Of a stretch of 64,000 nucleotides of DNA, positions 61,507 to 64,000 are shown one piece after another. Both the position numbers and the translations under genes were made by a program. Origin of the DNA: CAZDCD01 sp964503885 (GTDB lineage: Bacteria; Bacteroidota; Bacteroidia; Bacteroidales; UBA10428). The stretch spans positions 124,001-188,000 of the forward strand of contig CAZDCD010000002.1 in NCBI GenBank assembly GCA_964503885.1. Direction: 5' to 3'. Under the pieces are notes generated by a model. It had not been told where the DNA came from and made no database searches. It saw only the letters and a program-made list of their open reading frames with translations. Position 1 is the first letter of the stretch. Each line of letters starts with the position of its first letter.

Positions 61507-63483
61507 TTACTGTACAGTACCGTTAACGATTTCCTGTTGTTCCAGAACTTCCTCTTTTTGAATGATCCTCAGGAGGGCGGCTACACTCCATGCCTGTGAA
61601 ATAGCCCCCTTTGGATGATGGGGCGGATCGCCGTCATATATTTCAGAAATAGTCCCGATGCCGTGTTCAAAAATTACAGGTTCAAAACCTTCAATGATCC
61701 TCCTGATATGGTGTATACCTGATTTCTTATGGATTCTTAAATATCCCGTACAGAAGTGTTCAACAAGCCATGGCCATACTGTACCCTGGTGGTAGGCATG
61801 ATCCCTCTGTTCCTGGTTTCCCTGGTATATGCCTATATAATTTTCATCTCTTGGAGACAGGGTTCTTAATCCGCGTGGTGTGAGCAGGTATTTTTCAACA
61901 ATTTTCAGCACGGCGGTTATTATTTCACTGTCAACAGGCGTATAATCGAGTGAAGTTACGATGACCTGGTTGGGTCGTATAGACCAGTCTTTCTTATTTC
62001 CATCGACAACATCGGCAAGATAGCCTTTTGCATTATCCCAGAACTCAGAAACAAATGAAGTTCTGATGCGTTCGGGTAAGTCTTTCCATTGATCAATAAA
62101 TGCCTCATCCTTCGAACGTTTTGCAAGTTCAAGGGCGAACATTACTGCATTATACCACAAGGCATTGACTTCAACAGTACAGCCGATACGGGGTGTCACC
62201 GGTTTCCCGTTGACAACAGCATCCATCCATGTAAGCGCTTTCCCATGTTCACCTGCATAGATCAGTCCGTTTTCAAGCATACGTATATTGAAGGATGTGC
62301 CGTTGCGGTATGCTTTCAGGATCGACTGCATGGCTTTACCATAAGTTTTCCATGTTGCCTGGTAAGACCGGGTTTCTTTCACATATTGCTGTACAGACCA
62401 GAAATACCACATGGGAGCATCCACCGAATTGAGGGCAGGTGCCACATCACTTCCCATGTTTGGGAACAGGCCATTTCGCAATTTCAGTGTCATGGTATCA
62501 AGGATTTCTTTACAGGTTTTAAGGTCATTGATGGCTAGTGTAAGTCCCGGCAAAGCAATGAACGTATCTCTTCCCCAGGTCCCGAACCAGTGAAAACCGG
62601 CAATGACCTCTGTTTTTTTATCTTTATGAACGATAAACTGTTGCGCAGAATTAATCAGGCAGTTTTTAAAATTATTCCTCGGAATCCTTTTTGACAGTTC
62701 GTTGTTGAATTTTCGTTTGAGCGTTTCAGGATTTTGAACCTCTTCAGTGGATGCAGAAAAAACAATGGTTTCACCTTTCTTGACAGGCAATTCAAAATAG
62801 CCCGGTACAAAAAGGTCTTCCTTGTAATCATACCCCCTCTTCAGTTCCTCCATGTACTCAATATTATAATACCAGTCTGCACTGGGAACAAATTCAACCT
62901 TTTTTGAGAACTGCATAAAAAGATAGGGATAGCCATCGTATAATTTAGACTTGATGCCGTTGAACACAAATTTGACCTTTGTGATGGCATGCATATTGGC
63001 CTTGCTCAGTTGGTGCATATTTCTGAAGGCCAGGAAGGGCCTGAATTTTAAGCTTGTATGCTGATCGGCTTCTTTTATCGTATACCGGATAAGCATCTGT
63101 TGTTCTTTTTCAACAAGCAACCTTTCCTTTTCCAGGATTACATTCCCCACCCTGAAAACGAATTTCGGAACAGGATCGGCCTGAAAATCACGGATGTATT
63201 TGTGGCCTTTAGGCGTGTAATTATCACCCTCATACTTGTGTATGCCAAGGTTAAATTCACTGCCGTGTTCCACAATCGTCTCATCGAACGAAGAGAGCAG
63301 CACATGGCGGTCACCGTCGAGATGCTCCATCGGGCAAATCAGCAAACCATGATATTTACGTGTATTGCAGCCTACCAGGGTTGTGCTGGCATACGATCCG
63401 GCCCTGTTGCTTCGGAGTATCTCTTTGCTCAGTGAATATTCCAGATTAATCAGTTGTGCTTTGTCAAATTCCAAGTAACTCAT
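61507..63483 (-). CDS. Glycogen debranching enzyme (amylo-alpha-1,6-glucosidase, GH133-like)
   Basis: 658 residues. The enzyme removes alpha-1,6-linked glucose left at branch points. A beta-rich N-terminal domain (SNRAGSYASTTLVGCNTRK, YHGLLICP) leads to the (alpha/alpha)6 barrel with FHWFGTWGRDTFIALPGL, LNSVDAPMWYFW, GTVWPWLVEHFC and the final AISQAWSVAALL. It is the first gene of the four-gene minus-strand operon; the order debranching enzyme, GT4, GH57, synthase/phosphorylase puts chain trimming and building under one transcript. Confidence 0.94.
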   Translation of the reverse strand: MSYLEFDKAQLINLEYSLSKEILRSNRAGSYASTTLVGCNTRKYHGLLICPMEHLDGDRHVLLSSFDETIVEHGSEFNLGIHKYEGDNYTPKGHKYIRDFQADPVPKFVFRVGNVILEKERLLVEKEQQMLIRYTIKEADQHTSLKFRPFLAFRNMHQLSKANMHAITKVKFVFNGIKSKLYDGYPYLFMQFSKKVEFVPSADWYYNIEYMEELKRGYDYKEDLFVPGYFELPVKKGETIVFSASTEEVQNPETLKRKFNNELSKRIPRNNFKNCLINSAQQFIVHKDKKTEVIAGFHWFGTWGRDTFIALPGLTLAINDLKTCKEILDTMTLKLRNGLFPNMGSDVAPALNSVDAPMWYFWSVQQYVKETRSYQATWKTYGKAMQSILKAYRNGTSFNIRMLENGLIYAGEHGKALTWMDAVVNGKPVTPRIGCTVEVNALWYNAVMFALELAKRSKDEAFIDQWKDLPERIRTSFVSEFWDNAKGYLADVVDGNKKDWSIRPNQVIVTSLDYTPVDSEIITAVLKIVEKYLLTPRGLRTLSPRDENYIGIYQGNQEQRDHAYHQGTVWPWLVEHFCTGYLRIHKKSGIHHIRRIIEGFEPVIFEHGIGTISEIYDGDPPHHPKGAISQAWSVAALLRIIQKEEVLEQQEIVNGTVQ

Positions 63484-63649
63484 ATACCACGAATTAAAGT
63501 TTATTCAAGTTATTAAATTATTCCCAATATTTCATTTATTTAAGTTACTTTTCTGCAATCCAAAATAAAACAAATCCTCAAACAAAAAGCCGAACCTTCT
63601 AAATCGTAAATAAAGTGTTTCACCAATTTTCTCCTGATGTCCAAATATC

Positions 63650-63686
63650 TTTTTTCTTAACTATAATAACAACAGTTAAGAGAAAA
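63650..63686. repeat. 13-bp inverted repeat with 11-base loop
   Basis: Arms 63650-63662 and 63674-63686 pair over 13 positions around the core TCTTAACT/AGTTAAGA, with one G-T wobble. It would lie in the leader RNA of the glucan operon if transcription starts near 63797. No T-run marks it as a terminator on either strand. Confidence 0.4.
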
Positions 63687-63721
63687 TGATCAAACAACAT
63701 GTAATCCTGCTGATTTCTACA

Positions 63722-63750
63722 GAACTTTATATTCCTGTAAGAATATGTTC
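63722..63750. promoter_or_regulatory. Interrupted palindrome, possible operator
   Basis: GAAC-ttt-ATATTC, a 6-base spacer, then GAATATGTTC: ten matched bases per arm with a three-base bulge. It lies between the divergent promoters of the glucan operon and the lipoprotein gene, a natural spot for a regulator. Confidence 0.3.
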
Positions 63751-63802
63751 ATGTATGTGTTTACCCCGATTTCGAAATTGTACCTGGAAACAAATCGGTA
63801 CT

Positions 63803-63810
63803 CAAAGATA
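63803..63810 (-). promoter_or_regulatory. Candidate -7 element for the glucan operon
   Basis: Minus-strand TATCTTTG matches TAnnTTTG exactly, but it is 320 bases before the debranching enzyme ATG and lacks a -33 partner. Confidence 0.3.
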
Positions 63811-63866
63811 GTTATTTCACAGATTTTATATGTTATTTCTGGATAATAAAATAAATTCACCAATTC

Positions 63867-63897
63867 TTTGTTGGTTTTATAAGTGAAATTATATTTG
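63867..63897 (+). promoter_or_regulatory. Bacteroidetes primary-sigma promoter for the terminal lipoprotein gene
   Basis: TTTG at 63867-63870 is followed after exactly 19 bases by TATATTTG at 63890-63897, matching both the -33 and -7 elements of the Bacteroidetes consensus. The ATG follows 13 bases later at 63911, giving a very short leader. Confidence 0.65.
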
Positions 63898-63910
63898 GGA
63901 AATTTTTATC

Positions 63911-64000
63911 ATGAAAAAATTTTCAATTGTCTTCCTGGCTGCAATGATGGTGGTATCATGCCGGCATGAAAAAACCAACTTTTCAGTGAAAGGCACCATC
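63911..64000 (+). CDS. N-terminus of a lipoprotein (possibly DUF4369/thioredoxin-like), cut by window end
   Basis: 30 codons are visible: MKKFSIVFLAAMMVVSC is a lipoprotein signal with a lipobox cysteine, followed by RHEKTNFSVKGTI. The phrase FSVKGTI right after the lipobox is common in Bacteroidetes DUF4369 thiol-disulfide proteins, but too little is present to decide. A strong promoter precedes it. Confidence 0.6.
   Translation, partial: MKKFSIVFLAAMMVVSCRHEKTNFSVKGTI

Larger units (their letters stand above)
63484..63910. other. 427-base divergent intergenic region with several inverted repeats
   Basis: No gene is supported here. It separates the minus-strand glucan operon from the plus-strand lipoprotein gene and is AT-rich. 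It holds a 13-bp hairpin (63650-63686), an operator-like inverted repeat (63722-63750), a minus-strand TATCTTTG (63803-63810) and a strong plus-strand promoter (63867-63897). If the minus element is active, the debranching gene would have a leader of about 310 bases. Confidence 0.6.

Noticed and set aside
1..64000. Defence system, prophage, CRISPR array or insertion sequence
   Set aside because: I looked for repeats with regular spacing, transposase/integrase motifs and phage structural genes in all gaps and frames and saw none.

Overview
The window is a stretch of ordinary chromosome from a member of the Bacteroidota, most likely order Bacteroidales or a close relative. This rests on several lineage-typical signals: the giant type IX secretion/gliding protein SprA between ruvA and gcvH, a T9SS type-B sorting domain, a complete alternative complex III, LptC/DUF4837/DUF2147/SiaB-type proteins, weak Shine-Dalgarno sequences, and repeated promoter elements of the TAnnTTTG class recognised by the Bacteroidetes primary sigma factor. 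I see no tRNA or rRNA gene, CRISPR array, phage gene or insertion sequence.

Layout. 1-3.5 kb: the tail of a LysM-containing murein hydrolase, a DUF4837 lipoprotein, pdxA and ruvA. 3.6-11.5 kb: sprA (2482 aa) and gcvH, with an aspartate kinase converging on gcvH. 13-24 kb: mfd, then a forward block of coaX, an outer-membrane barrel, a TPR protein, lptC, a two-helix membrane peptide, a CNNM/CorC-type CBS protein and a PpiD-like periplasmic foldase; most of these point to envelope biogenesis. 24-30 kb: two gene remnants (24.2 and 29.0 kb), a ribbon-helix-helix-like small protein, a polysaccharide flippase, both RNase H types (rnhB, rnhA), MarC, a SiaB-type regulator and ModD. 30-35 kb: GNAT, DUF2147, folA-thyA, an AI-2E family exporter and a PKD/T9SS type-B surface protein. 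35.4-43.2 kb: alternative complex III (actA-B-C-D-F-E), a quinol:cytochrome c/HiPIP oxidoreductase. No cytochrome oxidase genes follow it here. 43-52 kb: a UbiA-like membrane protein, rhomboid protease, HtrA-like protease, C_GCAxxG protein, ruvC, HIT, greA, two small lineage-specific proteins, a Rieske-like lipoprotein, ahcY and ribF.

52.4-63.5 kb is a dedicated glycogen/alpha-glucan locus: glgB on the plus strand, converging on a four-gene minus-strand operon. In transcription order the operon encodes a debranching enzyme, a GT4 glycosyltransferase, a GH57 glycosidase with a lysine-rich tail, and a 1411-residue fusion of a eukaryotic-type (GT3) glycogen synthase to an alpha-glucan phosphorylase (GT35). 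Chain building, branching, debranching and phosphorolysis are therefore encoded together, and synthesis and breakdown share one polypeptide. No ADP-glucose pyrophosphorylase is present in the window, which fits a GT3 enzyme using UDP-glucose (inference).

The window ends with the start of a lipoprotein behind a near-ideal Bacteroidetes promoter. I found nothing resembling a wholly new system. The most distinctive items are the synthase-phosphorylase fusion and its operon, the extra haem module and F/E order in complex III, the Rieske-like lipoprotein with altered ligands, and the two decayed genes.
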